Of a stretch of 64,000 bases of DNA, positions 60,201 to 64,000 are shown in pieces. Both the position numbers and the translations under genes were made by a program. The DNA is from Taeniopygia guttata (taxonomy: Eukaryota; Chordata; Aves; Passeriformes; Estrildidae), in NCBI RefSeq assembly GCF_048771995.1, contig NC_133060.1, forward strand, positions 1,323,501 to 1,387,500. The letters are read 5' to 3'. The first letter of the stretch is position 1; every line of letters begins with the position of its first letter. The notes under the pieces were generated by a model that saw only the letters and a list, made by a program, of their open reading frames with translations, did not search any database and was not told the origin of the DNA.

Positions 60201-61383
60201 GTGGTCAAAGTGTTTATGGGGCGTGGTCAGGGGGCTGGGGTGGGTCTGGGGGTGTGGTTGGGGCGTGGTCAAACGTTAACAGGGTGTGGTCAAGGTGTGG
60301 TTAGGGTGTGGTCTGGACGTGGTCTGGGCGTGGTTGGGGGCGTGGTCAAAGAGTTTATGGGGGCGTGGTCGAGGGTGTGGTCAGGGTGTGGTCAAGGAGT
60401 GACCAGGGTGTGGTTTGGGGCGTGGTCAGGGTGTGGTCAGGGCGTGACATGGGTGGGGCTGGGGGCGTGGTCAATGAGTGACCAGGGCGTGGTTTAAGGG
60501 CGTGTTCAATGAATGACATGGGTGTGGTCAGGGTGGGGCTGTGGGCGTGGTCAAAGTGTTTATGGGGCGTGGTCTAGGGCGTGGTTAGGGTGTGGTTAGG
60601 GTGTGGTTGGGGGCGTGGTCATGGTGTGGTTGGGGTGTGGCTTGGGGGCGTGGTCAGGGTGTGGTTTAGGGGCGTGGTCAGGGTGTGGTCAATGAGTGAC
60701 CAGGGGCGTGGTCAAAGTGTTTATGGGGCGTGGTCAGGGCGTGGTCAGGGTGTGTTTGGGGCGTGGTCAGGGCGTGGCCAATGATTGGTCAGGGGATGGT
60801 TTAGGGGCGTGGTCAGGGTGTGGGTTGGGGCGGGGTCAGGGGGCGTGGTCAGGAGGCTGGGATGGGGCTGGGGGGCGTGGTCTGGGTGTGGTCAATGAGT
60901 GATCAGGGTGTGGTTGGGGGCGTGGTCAATGAGTGACCAGGGCGTGGTCAGGGTGTGGTTTAGGGGCGTGGTCAAAGTGTTTATGGGTGTGGTCAATGAG
61001 TGGTCAGGTTGTTGCCAATGAGTGACCAGGGCGTGGTCGGGGTGTGGTTTAGGGGCGTGGTCAGGGTGTGGTTTAGGGGCGTGGTCAGGCTGTGTCTGTG
61101 GGCGTGGCCCCTCCCTGCCTTTAGCCCCGCCCCCTCCCCAGGTGAGGACCTAAGCCCCGCCCACCGCCGCCAGCTGGCGCTCTACCTGGTGAGTGTGGGC
61201 GTGGCCCGGGTGGGCGTGGCCCGGGTGGGCGTGGCCTGGCTGGGCGTGGCCTGGGGGCGTGGCCACACCCTGACCACGCCCTCCCGCCCCTCCCCCCAGG
61301 CCCAGAAGCACCTGCAGAACTTCGAGGCCTCGCACTGCACGCCCCTCCCCCCCCACGCCTTCCGCCTGCCCTGGGCGCTGTGA
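24105..61383 (+). CDS. ABHD16A: ABHD16A, alpha/beta-hydrolase phosphatidylserine lipase (complete, 20 coding exons)
   Basis: ABHD16A (BAT5) is a membrane-anchored serine hydrolase that converts phosphatidylserine to lyso-phosphatidylserine. Twenty GT-AG exons join without a frame break into 544 residues (human 558). The start [14 protein letters not shown] matches the family's conserved N-terminus. Two hydrophobic segments lie at about residues 55-74 ([20 protein letters not shown]) and 86-105. The hydrolase fold follows: the [14 protein letters not shown] strand, [10 protein letters not shown] oxyanion-side loop, nucleophile elbow YAWSIGGF with Ser341, and RRTKDEI with Asp416. These align gaplessly, at a constant offset of 14, with human Ser355 and Asp430. 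The same offset puts Arg493 at the position of human catalytic His507, which is unexpected. The C-terminus ([16 protein letters not shown]) is conserved. Introns are nearly all tandem repeats: 1.6 kb of coding sequence in 37 kb. Confidence 0.96.
24213..24301 (+). other. ABHD16A intron 1 (short, GC-rich)
   Basis: This 89-nt GC-rich intron with gtgagc...cccgcag ends is one of three short introns in the gene and is not a multi-copy array. Confidence 0.9.
24302..24358 (+). CDS. ABHD16A: ABHD16A exon 2 (residues 37-55)
   Basis: The exon encodes [19 protein letters not shown], in phase 0 at both ends, with donor GTGAGC. Human has DTYYQPRALEKHADSILAL here. Confidence 0.95.
24359..26990 (+). repeat. 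ABHD16A intron 2, AATTTCCCC-type array
   Basis: The first half is CATTTCCCCTCAATTTCCCC units. From about 25560 it shifts to AAATTCCCCCAATTTTCCCC with CAAATATCCC inserts. No exon is seen before the acceptor gtcccgcag. Confidence 0.88.
26991..27057 (+). CDS. ABHD16A: ABHD16A exon 3 (residues 56-77, first membrane segment)
   Basis: The exon encodes [20 protein letters not shown] then RK plus the first base of Gly78, with donor GTGAGA. The hydrophobic run is the first predicted transmembrane helix. Confidence 0.95.
27058..28760 (+). repeat. ABHD16A intron 3, GGGGGGATTTGG then GGGTTATTTCTGG arrays, with an exon 4 head copy
   Basis: From 27062 to ~27480 the unit is GGGGGGATTTGG; from there to ~28740 it is GGGTTATTTCTGGGCTGTTT. 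A 25-nt copy of the start of exon 4, with its acceptor (ctcccccccag), sits at 27812-27836. The GTGCCATTT run before each acceptor is also shared. Confidence 0.88.
27812..27836 (+). pseudogene. Duplicate 5' edge of ABHD16A exon 4 with acceptor
   Basis: GCCTGCTGACCATGTCCCGC plus GTGGT follow a polypyrimidine-AG exactly as at 28761, then the sequence departs into TCGGGGTTG repeat. It lacks the rest of the exon ([11 protein letters not shown]), so the true exon is the downstream copy. Confidence 0.88.
28761..28847 (+). CDS. ABHD16A: ABHD16A exon 4 (residues 78-106, second membrane segment)
   Basis: The exon encodes [20 protein letters not shown] through LAGVACLR; human has [23 protein letters not shown]. 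Acceptor ttctccccag, donor GTCAGG. Confidence 0.95.
28932..29017 (+). CDS. ABHD16A: ABHD16A exon 5 (residues 107-135)
   Basis: It follows an 84-nt intron, the shortest in the gene. The exon encodes [20 protein letters not shown] then HRSDSAESR; human has GRWTNPQYRQFITILEATHR here. The donor AGG|GTGGGG is phase 0. Confidence 0.94.
29018..30683 (+). repeat. ABHD16A intron 5, GGGGGGATTTGG array containing a 231-bp tandem duplication
   Basis: G-rich units such as GGGGGGATTTGGGGGGATTT change to TTTTGGGGAGATTTTGGG after about 29640. A block containing GATTTAGGGGTGATATTGG and GGCTTTGGGGG is repeated at an offset of 231 bp (29111 and 29342). No exon is seen. Confidence 0.88.
30684..30760 (+). CDS. 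ABHD16A: ABHD16A exon 6 (residues 136-160)
   Basis: The exon encodes [19 protein letters not shown] then DSAGPA plus two bases of Trp161. The [10 protein letters not shown] core is conserved. Acceptor ttttccccag, donor GTCAGG. Confidence 0.94.
30761..32394 (+). repeat. ABHD16A intron 6, GGGACCCCCAAAATCCCCCC array
   Basis: Units are GGGACCCCCAAAATCCCCCC and AGGACCCCCCAAACCCCCCC, C-rich on the sense strand. No coding segment is seen up to the acceptor ttccgttccag. Confidence 0.9.
32395..32499 (+). CDS. ABHD16A: ABHD16A exon 7 (residues 161-195, variable linker)
   Basis: Frame is fixed by both neighbours. The first two-thirds ([20 protein letters not shown]) is divergent and basic. The end ([12 protein letters not shown]) aligns gaplessly with human LNRVKKLPCQIT. 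Donor GTGGGC. Confidence 0.9.
32500..33623 (+). repeat. ABHD16A intron 7, GACCCCAAAAGTGACCCC array
   Basis: After ~80 bp of GGGCGTGGCC-like sequence, the intron is an array of GACCCCAAAAGTGACCCCGG units. The same family occurs in intron 10 and, more diverged, between ABHD16A and VARS1. No exon is seen. Confidence 0.9.
33624..33738 (+). CDS. ABHD16A: ABHD16A exon 8 (residues 196-234)
   Basis: The exon encodes [20 protein letters not shown] then [18 protein letters not shown]; human has LVAHTLGRRMLYPGSVYLLQ. The donor CAG|GTGAGAG is near-consensus, phase 0. The last ~36 nt and donor seed the array that follows. Confidence 0.95.
33739..37790 (+). repeat. Exon 8 tail array: 20 copies of a 40-nt microexon-like unit, ~176-bp period
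   Basis: Copies of CCCCGCCCTGCTGCAGGGCC AGGCCCGCCTGGTGGAGCAG, each preceded by a C-run ending in CAG and followed by GTGAGAGCCCC, start at 33876, 34063, 34240, 34417, 34581, 34757, 34933, 35110, 35285, 35461, 35636, 35988, 36164, 36340, 36516, 36693, 36869, 37046, 37223 and 37749. Spacing is 175-177 bp with few exceptions; gaps of 352 and 526 bp equal two and three units lacking the exon piece. The two gaps share a rarer block (TACCTGAAATAGCCCTTAAA at 35791 and 37379), nine units apart. Spacers are AAATATCCC repeats. Confidence 0.95.
37791..38728 (+). repeat. ABHD16A intron 8 end, AAATATCCC then AAATCCCCCC array
   Basis: ATATCCC units without exon pieces continue to about 38140. From there to the acceptor the unit is CCAAATCCCCCC, the reverse complement of the GGGGGGATTTGG family found in introns 3, 5 and 11. 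Confidence 0.88.
38729..38827 (+). CDS. ABHD16A: ABHD16A exon 9 (residues 235-267)
   Basis: The exon encodes [20 protein letters not shown] then [17 protein letters not shown] and ACDGNEID match human. Acceptor tccccacag, donor GTGGGA, phase 0 at both ends. Confidence 0.94.
38828..40215 (+). repeat. ABHD16A intron 9, GGGGGTCCCTGGGGGGATTTTG array
   Basis: G-rich units of about 20 bp alternate GGGGGTCCCTGG or GGGGGTCCCAGG with GGGATTTTGG. No exon is seen. Confidence 0.9.
40216..40279 (+). CDS. ABHD16A: ABHD16A exon 10 (residues 268-288)
   Basis: The exon encodes [21 protein letters not shown] plus one base of Ala289; human differs by one residue here. This is the core beta-strand and oxyanion region of the hydrolase fold. 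Donor GTACGG. Confidence 0.96.
40280..42648 (+). repeat. ABHD16A intron 10, GACCCCAAAACTGACCCC then TTTTGGGTGGGATTTTGGG arrays
   Basis: From 40290 to ~41060 the unit is GACCCCAAAAGTGACCCC. At ~41100 it switches to the G/T-rich GGGATTTTGGGTTGGATTTT. The last ~200 bp are unique and end in a long C-tract acceptor. Confidence 0.9.
42649..42698 (+). CDS. ABHD16A: ABHD16A exon 11 (residues 289-305)
   Basis: The exon encodes (A)[16 protein letters not shown], with one change from human. Acceptor is a C-tract plus cag, donor GTGAGT. Confidence 0.96.
42699..43880 (+). repeat. ABHD16A intron 11 first part, GGGGGGATTTGG array
   Basis: The array is GGGGGGATTTGG with GGGGGTCCCAGG inserts, the same family as introns 3 and 5. 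No exon is seen. Confidence 0.88.
43881..49068 (+). repeat. Exon-head array: eight copies of the ABHD16A exon 12 5' edge plus acceptor in ~178-bp satellite
   Basis: A satellite with marker CCCGAACCCGGAATTTTTTG recurs about every 178 bp (about 28 intervals from 43984 to 48985). At some boundaries it carries CTCCCCAG plus the first 42 nt of exon 12 ([14 protein letters not shown]) followed by CTGCTGATTTT instead of the true GTGATTCGC. Copies begin at 44234, 44966, 45681, 46044, 46927, 47661, 48362 and 48717; the true exon begins at 49069. Spacings (732, 715, 363, 883, 734, 701, 355, 352) are roughly 2, 4 or 5 satellite units. The copies have no donor at the homologous break. Confidence 0.93.
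49069..49192 (+). CDS. ABHD16A: ABHD16A exon 12 (residues 306-346, nucleophile elbow Ser341)
   Basis: This is the only copy that continues past MDV into [20 protein letters not shown] then WSIGGFT. Ser341 in A-W-S-I-G is the nucleophile (human Ser355). An in-frame AG at 49085-49086 (CCTCCCCCAG) could act as a second acceptor, removing GVPLPQ. Donor GTACGG. Confidence 0.96.
49193..50660 (+). repeat. ABHD16A intron 12, ACTGGGAGGG decamer minisatellite
   Basis: The array begins a few bases after the donor (GTACGGACTGGGAGCACTGG) and consists of ACTGGGAGGG with GGATTTTGGGGGGATTGGG and ATTAACTGGGA variants, the same set as in CSNK2B at 14168-15035. Confidence 0.93.
50661..50710 (+). pseudogene. 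Duplicate 5' edge of ABHD16A exon 13 with acceptor
   Basis: From GGGGGTCTCCCGCAG through the exon head ([10 protein letters not shown]) to CTCGGGGGTC, the sequence repeats 51624-51674. It then passes into the CCCCATTTCGGGGGT array instead of LVLDASFDD, so it is not the functional exon. Confidence 0.92.
50711..51635 (+). repeat. GGGGTCCCCATCCCCATTTC minisatellite between two exon 13 heads
   Basis: About 44 units of roughly 20-21 bp (GGGGGTCCCCATCCCCATTTC minus small variants) lie between the duplicated and the true exon 13 start. Units end in CGGGGGTC, identical to the exon sequence at the break point. Confidence 0.93.
51636..51740 (+). CDS. ABHD16A: ABHD16A exon 13 (residues 347-381)
   Basis: The exon encodes [20 protein letters not shown] then [29 protein letters not shown] is identical to human. 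Acceptor tctcccgcag, donor GTGAGT. Confidence 0.96.
51741..52953 (+). repeat. ABHD16A intron 13, CCCCAAAAACAGCCC array
   Basis: A/C-rich units (CCCAAAAACAGCCCC, later CCCCCAAAAATCCC). No exon is seen; the acceptor is tctctttttag. Confidence 0.88.
52954..53017 (+). CDS. ABHD16A: ABHD16A exon 14 (residues 382-402)
   Basis: The exon encodes (R)[20 protein letters not shown] plus two bases of Arg403. [11 protein letters not shown] is identical to human. Donor GTGGGA. Confidence 0.96.
53018..53906 (+). repeat. ABHD16A intron 14, A/C-rich AAATTCCACCT array
   Basis: Units are AAATTCCACCTAAAATC and later CCCCTAAAAATCCCC. No exon is seen. Confidence 0.85.
53907..53963 (+). CDS. ABHD16A: ABHD16A exon 15 (residues 403-421, catalytic Asp416)
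   Basis: The exon encodes (R)[18 protein letters not shown] plus two bases of Thr422. Asp in RRTKDEI corresponds to human catalytic Asp430. Donor GTGAGA. Confidence 0.96.
53964..55355 (+). repeat. ABHD16A intron 15, GGGACCCCCAAAAAACCCACCT array
   Basis: Roughly 20-bp units (CCCACCTGGGACCCCCAAAA) shift at ~54590 to CCCCCCAGGACCCCCCAAAC. No exon is seen. Confidence 0.9.
55356..55418 (+). CDS. ABHD16A: ABHD16A exon 16 (residues 422-442)
   Basis: The exon encodes (T)[20 protein letters not shown] plus two bases of Arg443. [14 protein letters not shown] is identical to human. Donor GTGGGT. Confidence 0.96.
55419..56797 (+). repeat. ABHD16A intron 16, GGGGGGTCCTGGGGGGGTTT array
   Basis: G-rich ~20-bp units on the sense strand; the last ~280 bp change to GGGGTCCCCAGGTGGTTTTT. 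No exon is seen. Confidence 0.9.
56798..56874 (+). CDS. ABHD16A: ABHD16A exon 17 (residues 443-468)
   Basis: The exon encodes (R)[19 protein letters not shown] then ATPEEE plus one base of Thr469; human has RYPRVMAEEGLRVVRQWLEA. Donor GTGAGT. Confidence 0.94.
56875..60007 (+). repeat. ABHD16A intron 17, CCCCCCAAAATTTGGGTCTGAA then TTCCAATCCCCATTTTTTGG arrays
   Basis: The array to ~58080 has ~20-bp units AATTTGGGTCTGAACCCCCC. From 58090 to ~59990 it has GGGTTCCAATCCCCATTTTT with TTTTAACTCTCAATTTT inserts. No exon is seen before ccgtggcag. Confidence 0.88.
60008..60106 (+). CDS. ABHD16A: ABHD16A exon 18 (residues 469-501; catalytic His position is Arg493)
   Basis: The exon encodes (T)[19 protein letters not shown] then [13 protein letters not shown]. 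From the shared WC to the shared FPW both this and human have 19 residues, so the alignment is gapless and human His507 falls on CGA (Arg493, 60079-60081). No histidine is encoded anywhere in this exon. Donor GTACGG. Confidence 0.92.
60107..61141 (+). repeat. ABHD16A intron 18, GGGGCGTGGTCAGGGTGTGG array
   Basis: G/T-rich units such as GGCGTGGTCAGGGTGTGGTC with CAATGAGTGACCAGG inserts. No exon is seen. Confidence 0.9.
61142..61188 (+). CDS. ABHD16A: ABHD16A exon 19 (residues 502-517)
   Basis: The exon encodes (G)[15 protein letters not shown]; human has GEDMSADGRRQLALFL. Acceptor ctccccag, donor GTGAGT, ending in phase 0. His508 is encoded here, but one residue off in human numbering (Asp521). 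Confidence 0.95.
61189..61299 (+). other. ABHD16A intron 19 (short, GTGGGCGTGGCC repeats)
   Basis: This 111-nt intron contains about five GTGGGCGTGGCC units, the same motif family as intron 18. Confidence 0.9.
61300..61383 (+). CDS. ABHD16A: ABHD16A exon 20 (residues 518-544 and TGA)
   Basis: The exon encodes [20 protein letters not shown] then FRLPWAL and stops at 61381-61383. Human ends similarly (NFEATHCTPLP, MPWHL). Confidence 0.96.
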   Translation, partial: AQKHLQNFEASHCTPLPPHAFRLPWAL

Positions 61384-61450
61384 CCCCTCCCCCACCCCCC
61401 CCGCACGCGTTAATTAATCACTGCATTAATTAATTAATTAATTAATTAAA
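61384..61450 (+). terminator. ABHD16A 3' UTR with (TTAA)n tract and ATTAAA polyadenylation signal
   Basis: A 26-nt C-rich stretch is followed by TTAATTAATCACTGCATTAA and further TTAA units (61410-61450), ending in ATTAAA at 61445-61450, the commonest variant signal. It is the only notable AT-rich tract in the 3' end of the window. Confidence 0.7.
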
Positions 61451-61544
61451 AGGATTTTTTTATTATAAATCGGTCCCCGGGCGTCGTCATTGGGGCGGGA
61501 AAAAGAGGGGGCGGGGCGAAAAAATGGACCAAAAATCACCCAAA

Positions 61545-62755
61545 AAATGGCCAAAAATAGGGCAAAAATGTGCTAAAAAAGTGACAGCAAAAGTGATCCT
61601 GGGAGAGCCAAAATTGACCCAAAATCACCCAAAAACTGTCCCAAAAATCACCCAAAATTGGCCCAAAACTGACTCCAAAACTGAGCTCCTAAAGTGACCC
61701 CAAAATTCATCCTGGGAGAGCCAAAATTGACCCAAAATCACCCAAAAACTGACCCAAAACTGTGCTCCAAAAGTGACACCAAAATTGATCATGAGAGAAC
61801 CGAAACTGACCCAAAATTGACCCAAAATCACCCAAAAATTGGCCAAAAATGTGCTACAAAAGTGACACCAAAATTGATCCTGGGAGAGCCAAACTTGACC
61901 CAAAATCACCCAAAAACTGACCCAAATTCAGCCCAAGAATCACCCAAAATCAGCCCAAAATCACCCAAAAAATGACCCAAAATCGACCCAAAAATCACCC
62001 AAAACTGACCCAAATTCAACCCAAAATCGACCCAAAAACTGACCCAAAAATCACCCAAAACTGACCCAAAATCAGCCCAAAATCACCCAAAAAATGACCC
62101 AAAATCGACCCAAAAATCACCCAAAACTGACCCAAATTCAACCCAAAATCGACCCAAAAACTGACCCAAAATCGACCCAAAATCAGCCCAAAATCACCCA
62201 AAACTGAGCTCCAAAAGTGACCCCAAAATTGATCCTGGGAGAGCCAAATTAGACCCAAAATCGGCCCAAAATCACCCAAAAATCACCCAAAATTGACCAA
62301 AAAGTGACCCCAAACTGAGCTCTAAAAGTGATCCCAAAATTGATCCTGGGAGAGCAAAAAATGACCCAAAATGTCCTAAAATCACCCAAAAACTGACCCA
62401 AAATCGACCCAAAATCACCCAAAATTGGCCAAAAACGTGACCCCAAAATTGATCCTGGGAGAGCCGAAACGGACCCAAAATCACCCAAAATCAGCCCAAA
62501 ATCACCCAAAAACTGACCCAAAAATCACCCCAAAATCAGCCCAAAATCACCCAAAATTGTGCTCCTAAAGTGACCCCAAAATTGATCCTGGGAGAGCCAA
62601 AATAGACCCAAAATCGGCCCAAAATCACCCAAAAACTGACCCAAAAATCACCCAAAATTGACCCAAAACTGTGCTCCAAAAGTGACCCAAAAATTCATCC
62701 TGGGAGAGCCAAAATGGACCCAAAATTGACCCAAAATCAGCCAAAAACTGACCCA
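61545..62755. repeat. Intergenic array between ABHD16A and the VARS1-like gene
   Basis: The array consists of ACCCAAAATCACCCAAAAAC units with nine dispersed copies of a GATCCTGGGAGAGCC marker (near 61583, 61708, 61792, 61876, 62231, 62342, 62453, 62587 and 62697). It separates two convergent polyadenylation signals. No gene is seen. Confidence 0.85.
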
Positions 62756-62759
62756 AACC

Positions 62760-62765
62760 TTTATT
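62760..62765 (-). terminator. AATAAA polyadenylation signal of the VARS1-like gene
   Basis: TTTATT on the + strand reads AATAAA on the - strand, 35 nt after the stop codon of the exon at 62868-62800. Confidence 0.75.
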
Positions 62766-62799
62766 TGGGGAGGGGTCTCGGGGGGAATTTGGGGAGGGG

Positions 62800-62868
62800 T
62801 CACAGCATTTTCTTCATCAGCTCCTCGGCTTCCAGAACGTTCTGCAGCTCCGACTCCAGCTGGGCCAG
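62800..62868 (-). CDS. VARS1: Last coding exon of a VARS1-like gene (valyl-tRNA synthetase C-terminus)
   Basis: On the - strand, a C-run ending in CAG precedes 22 codons, LAQLESELQNVLEAEELMKK then ML, and TGA. The human VARS1 terminus as I remember it ([20 protein letters not shown], ML) is also 22 residues and aligns gaplessly with about 12 identities, including the terminal K-M-L. This tail is the C-terminal coiled coil of the cytosolic enzyme that charges tRNA-Val. VARS1 is an MHC class III gene, which fits its neighbours. An AATAAA follows within 40 nt. With only 22 residues the call is probable, not certain; another coiled-coil C-terminus is possible. Confidence 0.68.
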   Translation of the reverse strand: MAQLESELQNVLEAEELMKKML

Positions 62869-64000
62869 CTGGGGGGGGGCAGGGGATGGGACCCCCCGAA
62901 AAAACCCCAAAATCCACCCCAAAAAACCCCAAAATCCACCCCAAAAATGCCCCAAAATCCACCCCGAGACCCCCGAAAAAAACCCAAAATCCACCCCAAA
63001 AAACCCCAAAATCCACCCCGAGACCCCCCCCAAAAAACCCCAAAATCCACCCCAAAAAAACCCCAAAAATGCCCCAAAATCCACCCTGAGACCCCCAAAA
63101 AACCCCAAAATCCACCCCAAAAAAACCCAAAAATGCCCCAAAATCCACCCGAGACCTCCCCCAAAATCCACCCCGAGACCCCCCAAAAAAAAAACCCAAA
63201 AATGCCCCAAAATCCACCCCAAAAAACCCCAAAATCCACCCCGAGACCCCCCCAAAAAACCTCAAAAATGCCCCAAAATCCACCCTGAGACCCCCCCAAA
63301 AAAACCCACAAAAATGCCCCAAAATCCACCCCAAAAAACTCCAGAAATGCCCCAAAATCCACCCCGAGACCCCCCCAGAAAAACCCCAAAAATGCCCCAA
63401 AATCCACCCCGAGACCCCCCCCAAAATCCACCCCAAAATTCCCCAAAATCCCCCCAAATCCCCCCCAAATCCCCCCAAATCCCCCCAAAATCCCCCCAAA
63501 ATTCCCCAAATCCCCCCAAATCCCCCCAAAATCCCCCCAAATCCCTCCAAAATCCCCTGAGACCCCCAAACCCCCCCAAAAATCCCCCCCAAACCCCCCC
63601 AAAAATCCCCCCCAAATCCCCCCCAAATCTCCCCCAAAATCCCCCCAAATTTACCCAAATCCCCCCAAATCCCCCCAAATCCCCCCAAATCCCCCCAAAT
63701 CCCCCCAAATCCCCCCCAAATCCCCCCAAAATCCCCCCAAATCCCCCCCAAATCCCCCCAAATCCCCCAAATCCCCCCAAATCCCCCCAAATCCCCCCGA
63801 AATTCCCCCAAATCCCCCCAAATCCCTCCAGGACCCCCCAAATCCCCCCCAAATCCCCCCAAATCCCCCCAAATCCCCCCAAATCCCCCCCAAATCCCCC
63901 CTGTGACCCCCCAAATCCCCCCCAAATCCCCCCAAAATCCCCCAAAATCCCCCCCAAACAGCTCCTGGACCCCCCAAATCCCCCCAAATCCCCCCAAATC
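62869..64000 (-). repeat. Intron of the VARS1-like gene (GGGGGGATTTGG and GGGGTTTTTTGGGGTGGATT arrays)
   Basis: Read on the - strand (gene sense), the distal half is GGGGGGATTTGG and the half nearer the exon is GGGTGGATTTTGGGGCATTT with GGGGGTCTCGG inserts. The same GGGGGGATTTGG family lies sense-oriented in ABHD16A introns 3, 5 and 11. The preceding VARS1 exon is not in the window. Confidence 0.8.

Noticed and set aside
60045..60497. 150-codon + frame starting [11 protein letters not shown]
   Set aside because: It is exon 18 read in the wrong frame followed by the GGCGTGGTCAGG intron repeat; the conserved frame is fixed by exons 17 and 19.
1..64000. Transposable elements such as CR1 or LTRs, tRNA and rRNA genes
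   Set aside because: No reverse transcriptase segment, terminal repeat, CR1-like end or tRNA cloverleaf was recognised; very degraded fragments could be missed without a search.

Overview
The window is vertebrate nuclear DNA, most likely from a bird micro- or dot-chromosome, and corresponds to part of the MHC class III gene neighbourhood. It holds the 3' nine-tenths of CSNK2B (casein kinase II beta subunit, + strand, five coding exons, 6168-20701), a complete ABHD16A (phosphatidylserine lipase, + strand, 20 coding exons, 24105-61383, 544 codons), and the last coding exon of a convergent gene on the - strand (62868-62800) whose 22 residues fit the C-terminus of VARS1 (cytosolic valyl-tRNA synthetase). 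The avian assignment is inferred from very GC-rich genes whose introns are almost wholly G- or C-rich tandem repeats. No species-specific marker is present.

Layout: 1-6167 is the CSNK2B intron before the exon that starts at residue Val25; the first coding exon is outside the window. CSNK2B follows to its stop at 20701. A TTTTGGGGTGG-type repeat and a short unique stretch lead to about 41 tandem copies of a ~36-bp unit (22580-24015). Each unit carries RFX X-box-like, YY1-like and GC-box-like motifs, and the array ends about 90 bp before the ABHD16A start codon. ABHD16A ends at 61383 with an ATTAAA signal. About 1.3 kb of repeat separates it from the AATAAA signal of the convergent VARS1-like gene, whose intron fills 62869-64000.

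All exon joins used here have GT-AG ends and keep the frame. The assembled CSNK2B segment is residues 25-215 (zinc-finger Cys109/114/137/140 present). ABHD16A keeps the catalytic serine (WSIGG, Ser341) and aspartate (RRTKDE, Asp416), but has Arg493 where the human enzyme has its catalytic histidine.

The most unusual signal is that several intronic arrays have incorporated the edge of the neighbouring exon together with its splice site. Downstream copies carry an exon tail plus donor (CSNK2B exons 4 and 6, ABHD16A exon 8); upstream copies carry an acceptor plus exon head (ABHD16A exons 4, 12 and 13). Three of these arrays share a ~176-179 bp period. After ABHD16A exon 8, twenty 40-nt copies each have both an acceptor-like AG and a strong GTGAGAG donor, so each is a potential frameshifting microexon. 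Very long open frames, mostly antisense, across the repeats are treated as artefacts of stop-poor repeat units. No tRNA, rRNA, CRISPR or recognisable transposon was seen.
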